The position numbers and the translations under genes were made by a program. Under the pieces are notes generated by a model that saw nothing but the letters and a program-made list of their open reading frames with translations, was not told the origin of the DNA and did no database searches. Of a DNA stretch of 64,000 nt, positions 13,179-23,780 are shown piece by piece. The stretch comes from Impatiens glandulifera (lineage: Eukaryota > Streptophyta > Magnoliopsida > Ericales > Balsaminaceae). The first letter of the stretch is position 1, and each line of letters begins with the position of its first letter. The stretch spans positions 11,988,221 through 12,052,220 of the forward strand of contig NC_061869.1 in assembly GCF_907164915.1 (NCBI RefSeq), written 5' to 3'.

Positions 13179-13180
13179 TT
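13132..13180. repeat. (ATT)n microsatellite
   Basis: About 49 bp of TTA/ATT repeats inside repeat copy C; much shorter in copies D and E. Confidence 0.9.
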
Positions 13181-13389
13181 TATTTTCAATTTTTAAAATT
13201 AGGTTCACATTTAATATAAAGAGATATAACAATTGAAATAGTGAAGTTTTAGTTACACATAATGTTATAAATATATGAGATAAGAGGAGAGAGAGGGCAT
13301 GATTATAAAAATTGAAAGAGTGAAGTTTTAGTTAAACATATCACTGAATAGGCAAATATAAGGTTTTTAGTTCACGTTTTAGAAGAAGA

Positions 13390-14054
13390 AGAATGAGGAG
13401 GGTAAAATGACGTTTTTTCGTTTAACCGAAACGGCCATTTTGACGTTACGTCCGTGTTTGGGCGTTTTCGGCTAACAGGGTTGACATCTCGTTAGTTTAT
13501 TCCGTGTAGACCGGGCACATGCGTGCTTCTGCTACAACGGTGTGTGTGGCGTGTTTCTAGGCGCTGGATGAAAATCCAACGCTGATCTGATGACTAGAAT
13601 AATGCTACAATAATTAAACATAATTTCAGCCACACAAGATTATTAATTTATATTTTTAATAAAAGAGTTATTTGAAATCGAATTTTAACCCTTTGTTTAT
13701 ATTTTTCTTTCCCAAATTAATACACAAAAATATTTTTGATAACTAATAAAAATTATTATTATTTATTTTAGTTTTGAATATTTGGGGTATTTATTTAATT
13801 ATTTTAAGCCATAAATTATACATAATTTATATTTAAAATCTTAATTAAATAATTACAACCTTTTGGTTTAATTTGGGTAAAATAAATACACTATTTTAAC
13901 CTAAAATTATTTTTGGGTTTTTATTTAATTTTTATAATTAGGGCCCTAATTTGGTTTTTTAATCTCTTTTTATTTTGAATTTAAAATTTCAAAATATTAT
14001 TTTAATATTATTATAAATTAATAATATTTTTTTTTTATAAATTAGGGTATGTCA
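13390..14054 (-). mobile_element. Tat/Ogre-type LTR, 5' end fragment
   Basis: Matches the outer 0.7 kb of the long LTR at 54335-57422, in the same orientation. Shared landmarks include GTTTTCGGCTAAC, GGCGCTGGA and ATAATTAAACATAATTTC. Read on the minus strand it starts TGACATACCCTAATTTAT at 14054, beside the terminus TGACATAATCCTAATTTAT of the other copy. It breaks at a GAAGAAG run at 13390. It lies between repeat copy C and a LINE fragment. Confidence 0.7.
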
Positions 14055-14635
14055 AAATACATAAACATTTCTGATATCAACTGTTTCCTATGTTCGAGAG
14101 TTGAGGAAAGCATAAATCATTTATTTGAGGAATGCTCTTTTGTAATACAAATCTTGAGGAGGTATGCTGCAAACATTAACATCATCAACTTTCCAGGAAC
14201 ATGGGAAGAAATCCAAGAGTGGATGAAGAATAAAGTAAAAGGAAAATCATTCTATATAAGTATGTTGAAATGCTACTTTGGAGCAGTAATCTACAATATC
14301 TGAAAAGAAAAAAAATTCAAAAACTAATAGTGGAAGAAGTAGAACCGATGAAGATATTTGGGAAGATATAACTTCAGATGAAAATGCACTCATTCAATTC
14401 TGGAGAGGAATCAAAAAAATGAAGAGAATAAAAAGCTCTGCCATATATGAGATATTTCATTTAAGAAAGTCATAATTAAATCAAAGTAAAAATGTTATAG
14501 GCGCTAATTGATTGTTGTTGTTGTCTGTAATTCAATTATTGTGTCATTGTCAAATCTAGAAATTGTATAGATCTGATTTTAAACTTTTATATTTTTTCTC
14601 TCTTTTGTTTTTTTTAATGAAATGACACTAATTTG

Positions 14636-14637
<2 letters not shown>
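14055..14637 (+). pseudogene. LINE 3' end with zf-RVT domain
   Basis: The frame to 14303 encodes CFLCSRVEESINHLFEECSF. This matches the zinc-binding domain found after reverse transcriptase in plant LINEs (C-x2-C-x7-H-x4-C pattern). It is followed by AVIYNI and, past a stop, sequence typical of the LINE C-terminus. A 3' untranslated region with AATGAAATGACACTAA follows. The ATG usually chosen for this frame lies inside the neighbouring LTR end, so the frame is only a 5'-truncated coding remnant. No reverse transcriptase core is present. A similar remnant is at 34140-34930. Confidence 0.65.
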
Positions 14638-14668
<31 letters not shown>

Positions 14669-14674
14669 AAAAAA
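14638..14674. repeat. C21-A16 homopolymer pair at LINE tail
   Basis: Twenty-one C followed by sixteen A, directly after the LINE 3' untranslated region. The A run is the expected retroposition tail; the C run before it is unusual. Confidence 0.85.
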
Positions 14675-15200
14675 TTAATGCTTACAGAATGCCCCTCTTA
14701 AAATGAGTTTGAATAAAACAAATTTAGCTTTTAAAAAACGTGGTTTCGAGGTTTGAACATCTAACTATCCTAACTTATAAAAAGGTAGAAGGATAAAACA
14801 TAGATGACAGTAAATGTTGGGGATAAATATCAACAATGAATCATAGGTGGGGATAACTACATGATTATTCATTGGTTGGATCATGTCGGGGATATAGACT
14901 ACCGCAATAGCCTTACACATGCTAGGAGTGAATAGGATTCTAGTTGGAGATGGATTATTACAATAATCCTACCATAATAATGATTGATAATGTCTATTAA
15001 TAGATAGGACTTGCCTAGGGAGTATTCTTACAAAAGTAAGACTTTTTTGGTATCTATTAATAAATAGGACTCTCCTAGAGAATATCTCCTGGGAATAGAT
15101 AAAACTCTCCTGGGAAATATTGATAATAATCACGCTATGTCTTTTAATAGATGGAATTCACCGCTAGAGGTTTGGTCATAATAATGACTTCTATGGATGC
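14675..15200 (+). repeat. Left arm of a diverged inverted repeat
   Basis: Starts with TGCTTACAGAATGCCCCTC. The reverse complement of 17790-18160 matches in order: TGCTTACAGAATGC, GAGTTTGAATAAAACAA, TCGAGGTTTGA, GGTAGAA, then GGGGATA / TAGACTA subrepeats. Non-coding, with short degenerate repeats such as ATAGGACTCTCCTAG. Probably terminal or untranslated sequence of two opposed LTR elements. Confidence 0.5.
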
Positions 15201-16055
15201 CTATCATAGGATAGGACTTACTGTGGGAAAGGGTGATAACAATCACTTTGAGTGAATATGTTACAACAATGACCTATATTGATGTCTATTATAATAGAGC
15301 TTTTACAAATCATAACAATGACCTATGGTGCTGAACAAAATAGGGCTTTGTAGAGGTCTTATACAAAGTGACTTTCACAGCTTGTTGAAAGATCATACTT
15401 TAGCTGGGGATTGTTTGAGAGGAGTTGCTCTGATTGACAACTTATATCTTCTGACCTAGACAAAGTGTCCTTAATTAGGTGAAACATCAAACAATTGTGA
15501 TGAGGAATGCTTTGGTCTTGTTGTGACAAAATTTCCTTCACAACTGGATTAAAACTGTTCACTCTTATGAGATTTTTATCACTTAGGGAATATTTCAACA
15601 TAATTTTTTTTCCTTACGAAGTGACTTTCACAACTAGGTGAAACATCGACCATTGTTTTGTCATTTCTGGTGAATGGACTGTTCCCAATTCAGTTTCAAA
15701 TAATATTTGAAAATAGAAGAAACCTTGATCCTATACATAAATTATGGAAACTTGGATTCAAAATGTGTTTAGGGTTAAATTTCGAGCATTTTGTAATCAG
15801 GAGGGATTATCTCGCTTAAAGAGCTCGGGTTCCTTTTTTCTCCTATGTTAAGATACAAATGATAATTCAATCTCGTGCAAACGAATATCAAAATTCTTAA
15901 CTCGCATTGAAGGTGATCGAGAGGTCTTGTTCAGCTATATTTTTTATTGTTTTTTCCATGGACCGCAATTCTTTGAAAGTTCGATTATTCCTAGTATAGT
16001 TGTAGAGAGAGTTTCAACTTTCTAGCTTCGGGAATTTTCCTTTTTATTATTTTTT
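15200..16055. other. Gene-free stretch inside the inverted repeat
   Basis: Moderate GC content with subrepeats continuing from the left arm. An 80-codon minus-strand frame (15359-15601) has no family likeness and is not called. Probably untranslated retroelement sequence. Confidence 0.4.
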
Positions 16056-16056
16056 A

Positions 16057-16333
16057 GCTTCCGGGGTGTATCTGGGGGAATTGATACGTTTTTCTCACGT
16101 GATAGTCATTGGTACAACCGCTTGAGTGAGCTTAAACGGTGATTTCAATACCTCAACCTACATGAGAGCTTTCATATATATATATATATATATTGGGTTC
16201 CTGAGGTATATCTAGGGATTCAATACGATTTGCTCATGCGATAGTCATCGGGACAACTACCCGAGTGAGCATAAACGATGATTTCAACACCTCAACCTAC
16301 ATGGGAGCATATATTATATATATTATACATACA
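16057..16333. repeat. Tandem duplication, about 138 bp unit
   Basis: Two diverged units (about 16057-16194 and 16195-16333), each with GTATATCTGG/AGG, GATAGTCAT, GAGTGAGC, AACxxTGATTTCAA and ACCTCAACCTACATG in order. Each ends in a TA-rich run. Confidence 0.75.
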
Positions 16334-16889
16334 TGTATAGATTTTTTGAACATTGAGTCTAGTTCTCTCTTTTCTCTTGTATAAAGGGGAATGAGACGTC
16401 CTTTCTTAAATTGTGGCTTTGGCTTGGCTTTTGGGGATTTATTTCAGTTATCTTTTCAAAAGCCTTCCATAGAGAGTTAATTTCTTGGATAATCGCGTAG
16501 CACGAAAATGAGCTTATTAAGCATATTTATTGATTAGAGTTTTCTATAAACTCGAGGTTATATTTGAGATATTAATCATTGTTTGATTAACAAATAAGCT
16601 CTTAACTTTTGTTCCTACTTATTTCCTAAAATCCTAGTCCTCGATTGGTGAAAAGAACCAAGGTCCTACTATCGTTAGACTTTAGGCGAGATAGAACTAG
16701 GAGTAGTTATTCCTTTATTTATTTATTTTTTATTGATACCGGACCTATATACATGTTGCCTACGTACATTCCTTTGTCCTTGATATATTCTTTTTATTCT
16801 TTTGTAAGAATTAGGTCTCACGTAGTTCTCTTGTGTGTAATGACGTAGTTATACAAAACTATAGGTCGGTTAGTCCATTCGAGGCTGGG

Positions 16890-17095
16890 GACTAAACCTG
16901 TTTTAATCCTGGTAAGGCTAGATTGTGAGCCGTCATAATACTAGTAAGGCTGGATTAGTAATCCTGGTAACGCAGGATTGTGAGCCATCGTAATCCTAGT
17001 AAGGCTGGATTGTGAGCCATTGTAATCCTAGTAAGATTGAATTGTGAGTCGTCATAATCCTTGTAAGGCTGGATTGAGATTCGTCGTTGCACGTG
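16890..17095. repeat. Short tandem repeats, about 35-40 bp unit
   Basis: About five imperfect copies of a unit containing TAATCCTAGTAAGGCTGGAT and TGTGAGCC(A/G)TCG. They lie directly downstream of the integrase remnant on the minus strand, where Tat/Ogre elements often carry tandem repeats before the 3' LTR. Confidence 0.75.
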
Positions 17096-17169
17096 TTGAT
17101 ATTACACATAATATCATTTTAGTGCGTCTAAATTGCTTAGAGCAATACATTTTTCACCTTCAAATGTAG

Positions 17170-17735
17170 ATATGCAAAACTACACCTCCAACGATAATTC
17201 TCTTAATTAGGAAACGTCATTCCCATCGTGGTTGGAACTTTCCCTTAAGGTCTAATAGTTCTCGGGTTCATTTGAGCACCAAGTCACCTTCTTTTAGGTT
17301 CTCGAGCTTGAACTTTCTATTGAAGGTATCAGCCATTCGTTTCTTGTAAACTTGAGTTTTTTATAACGCATCCAACTTGTGGTCTTCCATTAATGTCAAC
17401 TAGTCATATCGAGATTTTATCTAGTCTTCTTCAATGACTTAGGACTCTAGAAGGACTCTCAATGTAGATATTTCTATCTCAATGAGTTGTACGACATCCA
17501 TACTATATACTATAGAATATGGAGTTTTATTTGTCGATGTCCGAGCAGTCGTACGATATACCCATAAGGCAAATGGAAACTTCTCATGCCAATCCTTGTA
17601 TGTGATGGTCATCTTTTTAATGATCTGAATCACATTTTTGTTAGCCGCTTCGAATGCACCATTAGTTTGGGATTAATAGGGCAATGATTTGCGGTGTTCA
17701 ATTTTGAACTCTTTGAGCAAGGTCAAAGGAAGAAA
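17170..17735 (-). pseudogene. Ty3/gypsy (Tat/Ogre-type) integrase fragment
   Basis: Minus-strand frames give HRKSLPY then QTNGAFEAANK, followed by WHEKFPFALWVYRTTARTST and KTPYSIVYSMDVV. These match the C-terminal half of the integrase catalytic core in Tat/Athila elements (family form HxxSxPYxPQTNGxxEAANK). The catalytic Glu after NGA is kept. Further down, LENLKEGDLVLK and LDLKGKFQPRWE match the integrase C-terminal domain. At least two stops interrupt it (in PY*SQTNG and after LVLK). Integrase inserts the element cDNA into the genome; this copy cannot. Reverse transcriptase and the rest of pol are absent. Confidence 0.8.
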
Positions 17736-17789
17736 CTCTATGGGAAATTTCCCTGAGTGTTAAATCCCCAATTGGAGTCACGTTCACTC

Positions 17790-18160
17790 CCCAACAGGAT
17801 AAGACTATTATCATAGTCTATCCTATGCAAGATTCAACAAAGAAGAGAATGAGCCATTGTCATGACTCATCCCCCATCAACACTCTAGCATCTTCTCGGT
17901 GCGTGATAAGACTATTGTGATAGTCTATCCCCGATAGAAGACAACAGACAAAGGAAGATCACGTAATCTCCCCAACCATGAGTCATTGTGATGACTCTCC
18001 ACCAGTAACTGCTGCCATCCAGGTTTTATCTTTCTACCTCACTGTAGGTTAGGGTGCAAATTTTTATGATCAAACCTCGAACTCACGTTTTTCAAAAACT
18101 AAGATTGTTTTATTCAAACTCGGTTCGAGAGGAGCATTCTGTAAGCATGAAAATTTAACT
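17790..18160 (-). repeat. Right arm of the inverted repeat
   Basis: Reverse-complement partner of 14675-15200. It carries internal palindromic subrepeats such as GATAAGACTATT...GATAGTCTATCC and GAGTCATTGTGATGACTC. Same strand as the integrase fragment. Confidence 0.5.
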
Positions 18161-18179
18161 TACCATATTTGAAAAATAA

Positions 18180-18691
18180 TATTATTATGTTTAATAATAT
18201 TAAAATAGTATTTTGGATTTTTATAATCAAAATATATTTAAAGAAGGAATTAAAACCTAATTAAAGTTTTATATTTTTAATATATTAAAAATATTATTTT
18301 ATTATTTTTATATAAATATTTAGATAGAAATAATATTAATTATTTTTGGTCAAATAAAATATTAATTTAGAGTAACTTTTTAAAATATTATTTAATAATA
18401 ATTAAAAAAATATATTAAATATTTTTAAGCATGTAATTTTAATCATTAAAAAGAAAATATTTAAATTAAAATTAATTTAATAAAATTTAAAAGGATAAGT
18501 AATTAATGAAAAACTAATTATATTTATATTTTTGTATAGAAGATTAAAATAAAATAATAATAATTTAATTTAATGATTTTAAATAGTTAAAAATGAAATA
18601 ATTAAATTGAAATTAAGATAATAAATTTAAAAATGATAAGTTATTAATTAATAAATAAATTTTTTTTTTATTTTTTTAATTAGATCAAAAT

Positions 18692-18777
<86 letters not shown>

Positions 18778-19640
18778 ACTTTAATAGCTAATAATTCATA
18801 TAATGTATAGATAGACGAGTAAAAATTTTACAGTCATCTAATTTTATATTCTATATTATATAATTACGTGTTAATTGTTAAATTATAATTTTATTTTAGG
18901 TAAAAAATTATTAATTTATATTCTACATTATATAATTATGCGGTAATTTTTAAATTATAATTTTATTTCAAATAAAAACATTATTGTTTGAAAATTAAGA
19001 AAATCACCTTTAATTTCAAAAACTAAGTATATTTTAACGTTACATAAATTAAATGTAATTAAAGTAAATAATTATTTTATTTATCAATTTGATTTAAAGA
19101 TTAATTTATTAATTATCAATATTTTGACACTTATTTAAGATTTGATATCAAATTTAATATTATTAAAAGAAAATTTAATCAATGAATGAAAATATGTGTG
19201 ATAATGTAAAATAGAAAAAATTGTGAATTATTATATAATAGTATTTGACTAATAAAGAAAAGAAGATATATATATATATAAAAGATAACTTCAAGTTTAT
19301 CGTTATCGTCTTTCTCTATTTTTTCATCTTTATCCAATAATTAATAGAGTTCGCAACATATTTAATATTAGATTATATTATTATACTCTTTTTATGAATA
19401 TAATTATATATATATCAAAATTAATTGACAAAAAAAAATGTGAATTTTATATTTGTTTTTCGCATTAAAATCAAAGATATTTTATTTTTAGAACAAATAT
19501 ATATCTTTTCGGATCTTATGAACAAATTCAATCAATTATAAAGATTTTATTTATATTTATATTTTAGTTTAAAATAAGATTGAGTTTAAAATTGACTAAT
19601 TAAATATTCAATTATACAATTGTAAAGTTAAAATCATTGT
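18180..19640. other. Gene-free, extremely AT-rich stretch
   Basis: No open frame or recognised element. Contains a long (TA)n tract and a small direct repeat (ATTTATATTCTACATTATATAATTA type) at about 18840-18890 and 18910-18960. Confidence 0.7.
18697..18776. repeat. (TA)n microsatellite, about 80 bp
   Basis: Uninterrupted TA dinucleotide repeat. Confidence 0.95.
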
Positions 19641-19671
19641 TGGATAAAATTATATTTTATACCACCAGATC

Positions 19672-19683
19672 TATTTATAAATA
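19672..19683 (+). promoter_or_regulatory. TATA box of the 19.8 kb transcription unit
   Basis: TATTTATAAATA lies 98 bases before the first ATG (19781), with a pyrimidine-rich leader between (CTCCTTGCCCGTCCTCTCC). This spacing is normal for a plant class II promoter. Confidence 0.55.
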
Positions 19684-19780
19684 GGACAGGCCCAAAGGGA
19701 AGTTTCATAGAGACTTTAACCTAAATATGTTTTTCCTCCTTGCCCGTCCTCTCCTGCCGCCGTAGTTTTCAATCTCTCAA

Positions 19781-20590
19781 ATGAATCAGTTCCAATCTAT
19801 AGCATCTTCTTCCGATTATGCCAAGATTGAAATATCTAAAGAAATGTCTCCGATGGTATATATAGAATCTACCGAACCTTGTTGCTGTATAAGGTTTTCG
19901 GTCTCACAGTCTCCCTGCATCATTCCGCAGCCGTTTGGGCTTTCAAATCAGGTTCGACAGTGACCATTTTTTGCATCTAGTTTTAATAATTAAAATGTGG
20001 ATTTGATTTATGATTTAGATACTGTATGGTCTCTCAGATTTTAGATAAAGTCCCAGTGGGCATGATCAAGACTTTGGGTCTTTCACACTGGCCAAGTCTC
20101 AAAAGGAGATCAAAACTAATTGGGTCATACATGATGATCGGGTTGTTTATCCAGGTACTGTTTTTGCCTTATATTGTCCCATCTATCATATTCAAATTGT
20201 GATTGTCTTTTCAAACTAAACTTTTCTTCTTTAATTTTGGCTTTCCTTGAATGCAGGATTCATATGGGCCAGCATTGATCCCTTTTGGCATTCTCCAGGT
20301 GAGCCAACTGGGGGTGGTACTGAGTGCCTCAAATTCGTTCTGGATGTCATTTCCCATCAATATCTGTTTAATTTCATATGCTGTAAATATAGATGGGGGG
20401 AGAGTGGAGGTAGGGTCATTAGATGGAAGAGTTGGTTCAAATTGTCAAGAGCAATGACAACCATATCAACTACAAGAGACTCACTCAGATGGGTGGGGTT
20501 CCATGTTATGTATGCGCTAATGACCTTAGGAGGGATGCAGGTGGTGAGAGAGCGGTGAGAGAGCGTGAATTTTTTCCTCGTCCTCATCCT
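19781..20590 (+). CDS. Unrecognised spliced gene or gene fragment
   Basis: I do not recognise the product. The first frame opens at 19781 (MNQFQSIASSSDYAKIEISK) and reaches an AATCAG|GTTCGA junction near 19951. If spliced there, an acceptor CTCTCAG near 20037 keeps the frame (ILDKVPVGMIKTLGLSHW). That exon ends CAG|GTACTG near 20154. The next acceptor AATGCAG (about 20257) leads in frame to DSYGPALIPFGILQ, ending CAG|GTGAGC near 20299. A later frame around 20427-20590 reads MEELVQIVKSNDNHINYKRL then TQMGGVPCYVCANDLRRDAG and may be a further exon or a different frame. GC content is clearly above the flanks and a TATA box stands upstream. No signal peptide or known motif. The total is short, so it may be a truncated gene or a transposed exon group. 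Exon borders are my inference. Confidence 0.35.
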
Positions 20591-20597
20591 TCTTAGA

Positions 20598-20601
<4 letters not shown>

Positions 20602-20634
<33 letters not shown>
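20602..20634. repeat. (TAA)n microsatellite
   Basis: About 33 bp of ATA/TAA repeats directly after the possible gene, then AT-rich DNA. Confidence 0.9.
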
Positions 20635-20737
20635 TTAATATTATATTAGTTTAATTATAGATAGATTATAATGTAAGCAATATATTATTTAATACAATTT
20701 TTCGCATTCTAACTAATCATCCTAAATAACAAAGTAA

Positions 20738-20980
20738 GGTCTTGTTCAGTTTGGGTTATTTTAAATAATTTAACTCACTCAAATATTATTTTACTTTCTT
20801 TTTCATCAATCATATTCTTTAATTCATTACTCAAAATAATAAAATAACTTCTATTTTAAATTATTATTTATTATTTTATTATTACATATCAAAAATATTA
20901 TTTTCTCTTCAAAATCATCATCAATCATTATTCATTTTATTCCTCTAAGTTATTATAAAAACCCCAATTCAAACAAGACA
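20738..20980. mobile_element. Tourist-like (PIF/Harbinger) MITE
   Basis: Begins GGTCTTGTTCAGTTTGGGTT and ends AACCCCAATTCAAACAAGACA, which are imperfect inverted repeats of about 20 bp. It is flanked by TAA on both sides (20735-20737 and 20981-20983), the three-base target duplication expected of this superfamily. It is 243 bp with no coding capacity; mobilised in trans by a PIF-type transposase. Relatives lie at 4398 and 21032. Confidence 0.7.
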
Positions 20981-21031
20981 TAAGTGAAAATGACAAATAT
21001 TTGAAACATAAATATCCTCATGAGGCACTTA

Positions 21032-21275
21032 TGACCTTGTTCAGATTGGTGTCTTTGAACAAACTTAGAGAAAAAAAAATAATGATTAATGATGATTTTG
21101 AGAAGGTGATAATTATTTTTTATAAAAAAAAAACTTCAAATATATTGTTATATATGAATAAAATAAAAAATAATAATTTAAAATATAGGGTATTTTAGTA
21201 TTTTGGTTAATAAAATAAGTGATTTGATTGTTAAGAAGCGATTTGATTAGAAAATTGATTTTGGATGATTTTTTT
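21032..21275. mobile_element. Tourist-like MITE relative, decayed
   Basis: Starts CCTTGTTCAGATTGG. Its body (AATGATGATTTTGAGAAGG, TTTTAGTATTTTGG) matches the copy at 4398-4630. The far end is not recognisable. It lies about 50 bp from the intact MITE. Confidence 0.45.
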
Positions 21276-21289
21276 TTTAAATAAAAAAG

Positions 21290-21860
21290 AACCAGGCAGG
21301 ATTCAGAGGATCAAATCTACTATTTACATTTTTAAGTTGATTGAAGATTGTAAATTACATATTTTTTGATATTTTTTGGTTAGCAGACTTGAGTTATTGA
21401 AGATATTTTTTTTTTTCTTTTCTTACTTAAAACTTCTTAGGATTCTAAAAAAATTAGATGATGAAGGATAGTTATTACTTTAGACTAATATTTTTAAAAA
21501 GTCAATGAAATAATAAAGTTCAACTCTAGTTATATATTCATAAAAAGATTCAAATAACTCATGTATGTAATTATATATTTTTATGCCAATAAAATGCATA
21601 TTGTAAAATAAGTTAAAGGCCTATTTGGATTATTGAAAAAATTAATTGTAAATAAAGTTATAAATTTGTTTTTATCTTCCGAGATAATTTGTTTAAACTT
21701 TGTAACTCTAACTAAGTCATTTTAGTTTAAACAATACTATCACAATATCATATTATATATAATTTATCTGTGTAACATAAACATGCTACATTTTTCTATT
21801 TTTTCAATACGGGACAAACTCACTAACTCGATTTTATTATTGAAATTCACCTATTTAATA
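21290..21860. other. Gene-free AT-rich stretch
   Basis: No coding or RNA feature seen on either strand. Confidence 0.6.
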
Positions 21861-21862
21861 AA

Positions 21863-22390
21863 AATTTAATTAATTATCCACATTAATAGAAATTGTAAGA
21901 TTATGCCAGTGAAATGTTCAATAGTTGAATCCTACATAATATATGTAGATATTACTCATTGAACATTCCCTTATGAAAACATATAACTTTACTAGTTGGT
22001 TAGTAGACTCGATGTCATTGAACTATTCTACATTCTGTGTAAGTAATCACACACTTTCATATATAATTCTTCCTAATACATGTCAAACTCTCATGGTTGT
22101 GTTTGTATTGGCCTGAAACGCGAGCTTAATTCTATGAGAGAATATAGAATTGAGCTGTACAATTCTTTCGAAGTAACCCTACTTCTCTTTCACATATGTG
22201 ATCTATTTGTTAAAAAAATCATTAAAAAGAATATGTTTATCGTAGTTCCCAATCGGTACACATGCCGGACAATTACAACAACAAGAACAAACCTCGTTTT
22301 TTGTTACAACCAACCAAACCTCAAACTAAAGCCATACACAAACTCATCATCACATTTAGAACACTTTCAACCTAAAGTGGAAGCCTAAAC
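21863..22390 (-). repeat. Copia 3'-region repeat, copy 1
   Basis: Matches 42594-42975 in order and orientation (GAACATTCCCTTATGAAA, ACACACTTTCA, CATGTCAAxCTCTCATG, CACAT(A/G)xGTGATCT). In the 42.6 kb copy this segment lies between a copia RNase H end and an LTR start, so it is a retroelement 3' untranslated region. The plus-strand frame within it (22080-22388) is not a gene. Confidence 0.55.
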
Positions 22391-22519
22391 CACGCCATAA
22401 TACATACTAGAGTATCACTTACAACTTAGAGAAGTTGATTGGAAATTTCAGTTTCATATAACTCGATTACAGCAAACTAAAACAAATTCTAATTGGCTTA
22501 AAATCATCTTACAAACTCA

Positions 22520-22735
22520 ATCACAGCCTTAGATCCAGGGGCTTTTTATAAATCTGAGTTGTGGTGGACTTGAAAATTTTGAGGTGAGCTTAAAAAATAT
22601 AACGAGAAAATTATATATAAAACGAGTGGATATAGGTAAGTTTTTGTCATTATTTTAATAATTAAATAAAAATAATAATGAATTAAATTGAAAATAATTA
22701 AAAAATTATGGGGTAATGTTACAAATCTTGGTTTT
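22520..22735 (+). repeat. Small repeat family S, copy 3
   Basis: GGTGAGCTTAAAAAATATAACG, TTTTAATAATTAAATAAA and GGGGTAATGTTACA align with the other S copies. It ends next to the TNP2 relic. Confidence 0.6.
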
Positions 22736-22739
22736 TTTA

Positions 22740-23150
22740 CTCCGATCTGTAGTAAGAACTATGCCTTCTAGGTCTCGTGCTTGCTCGTAAATTTTTTGTC
22801 ATGTTAACAATTTCGAGGGCTCTCTATAATCTATTCAACCATTAAACGACTCTTTATCCCTTCTGTATTTGTAGTTTGGTGGAAGAAAGTGTCTATGACC
22901 CATGTAACATTATTTCGGACCATTAACTAATCTAAGAGATATAGTGTCCTTGTTACAACAAGGACAAGCAAAATTCCCTTTTGTACTCCACCCTGACAAA
23001 TTTGTGTACATTGGAAAGTCGTTAATGATCCATAGCAACGTCGCTCGCATGTTAAAGTATTGCGATGTGTGTGCATCAAACGTTCTCACACCACTACGCC
23101 ACAGTTTAGTCAACTCTTCGATTAATGACTGGAGAAATATGTCAATGGCT
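22740..23150 (-). pseudogene. CACTA TNP2-type transposase fragment
   Basis: Minus-strand frames read LIEELTKLWRSGVRTFDAHT, then MRATLLWIINDFPMYTNLSG and WSTKGNFACPCC, and after a shift YMGHRHFLPPNYKYRRDKES. All match the TNP2-like family of CACTA (En/Spm) elements (family form LxELxxLWxxGVxTYD...LWTINDFPAYGxLSGWxTKG..CP.C...MGHRRFL). TNP2 cuts and joins the element ends in the nucleus. Internal stops (after SFNG and LLT) and loss of both protein ends show it is dead. No terminal CACTA repeats were found beside it. Confidence 0.85.
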
Positions 23151-23259
23151 AGAGAAATATTAAATTTTCATTTCAAAATGAACAATGATATCTCAATTTG
23201 TCCATACAAACAACATAAATCAAATTACGTCTAAATGACGGTACAAAAAAAATAGCCAT

Positions 23260-23780
23260 TAAAACCAAATAGTAACTTGTACTTAATAACAATCTAAAAT
23301 GCCATATTTAGTTTTTCTTATCATTAAATATAATTAATTAATTTTTAATATATTTTTTTCTAATTTATTTATTTAATTAAAAATACAAAATATTATCATT
23401 TTTATATTATAATGATTTAAATAAAATATATAAAAGATTAAAGTGTGTCCTAATTTAATAAAATATAAATATTTAATATTTTATTATATTATATATATAT
23501 ATATATATTAAAATACTATATATTAATAATTAATCAAATTAAATATAATGATTTATTTACTAATATATACTAAATATGATAACATTGCATAATATTATTT
23601 TATTAAAATATTTTATATTTAACTTTTTTTAATATTTATTTGATATAATTTTTTATTTATTTAAGTTTTTTATATTTTAATTAATTTATTATAATTTTAT
23701 TATTAATATATAATATTTAAAATTAATTATATATCTTTAAATCTTTTTTATCTAGATCTTTTTTATTTTTTTATTTTTTA
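23260..23780. other. Gene-free AT-rich stretch
   Basis: Almost pure A/T sequence between the TNP2 relic and the MULE, with a short (TA)n at about 23489-23510. Nothing coding seen. Confidence 0.7.

Larger units (their letters stand above)
11240..13389 (+). repeat. LTR-like dispersed repeat, copy C
   Basis: Aligns closely with copies D (27600-30850) and E (49280-51240). An LTR-like 3' terminus ...AATAATTACA ends at 12521. One base later comes TGGTATCA, matching the tRNA-iMet primer-binding site used by many plant LTR retroelements, and then TTTTGATATCAACACAACAA. The following internal part (to 13389) has no gag or pol. An (ATT)n tract lies at 13132-13180. I infer a non-autonomous or badly decayed LTR element; the LTR start is not resolved. 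Confidence 0.6.

Noticed and set aside
13047..13232. Minus-strand frame with a poly-Asn run
   Set aside because: Produced by the (ATT)n microsatellite inside repeat copy C.
16890..17095. Regular repeats resembling a CRISPR array
   Set aside because: Units are imperfect and directly adjacent, with no unique spacers, in plant retroelement sequence.
22080..22388. 102-codon plus-strand frame
   Set aside because: It overlaps a copia 3'-untranslated repeat whose other copy (42.6 kb) does not keep the frame.
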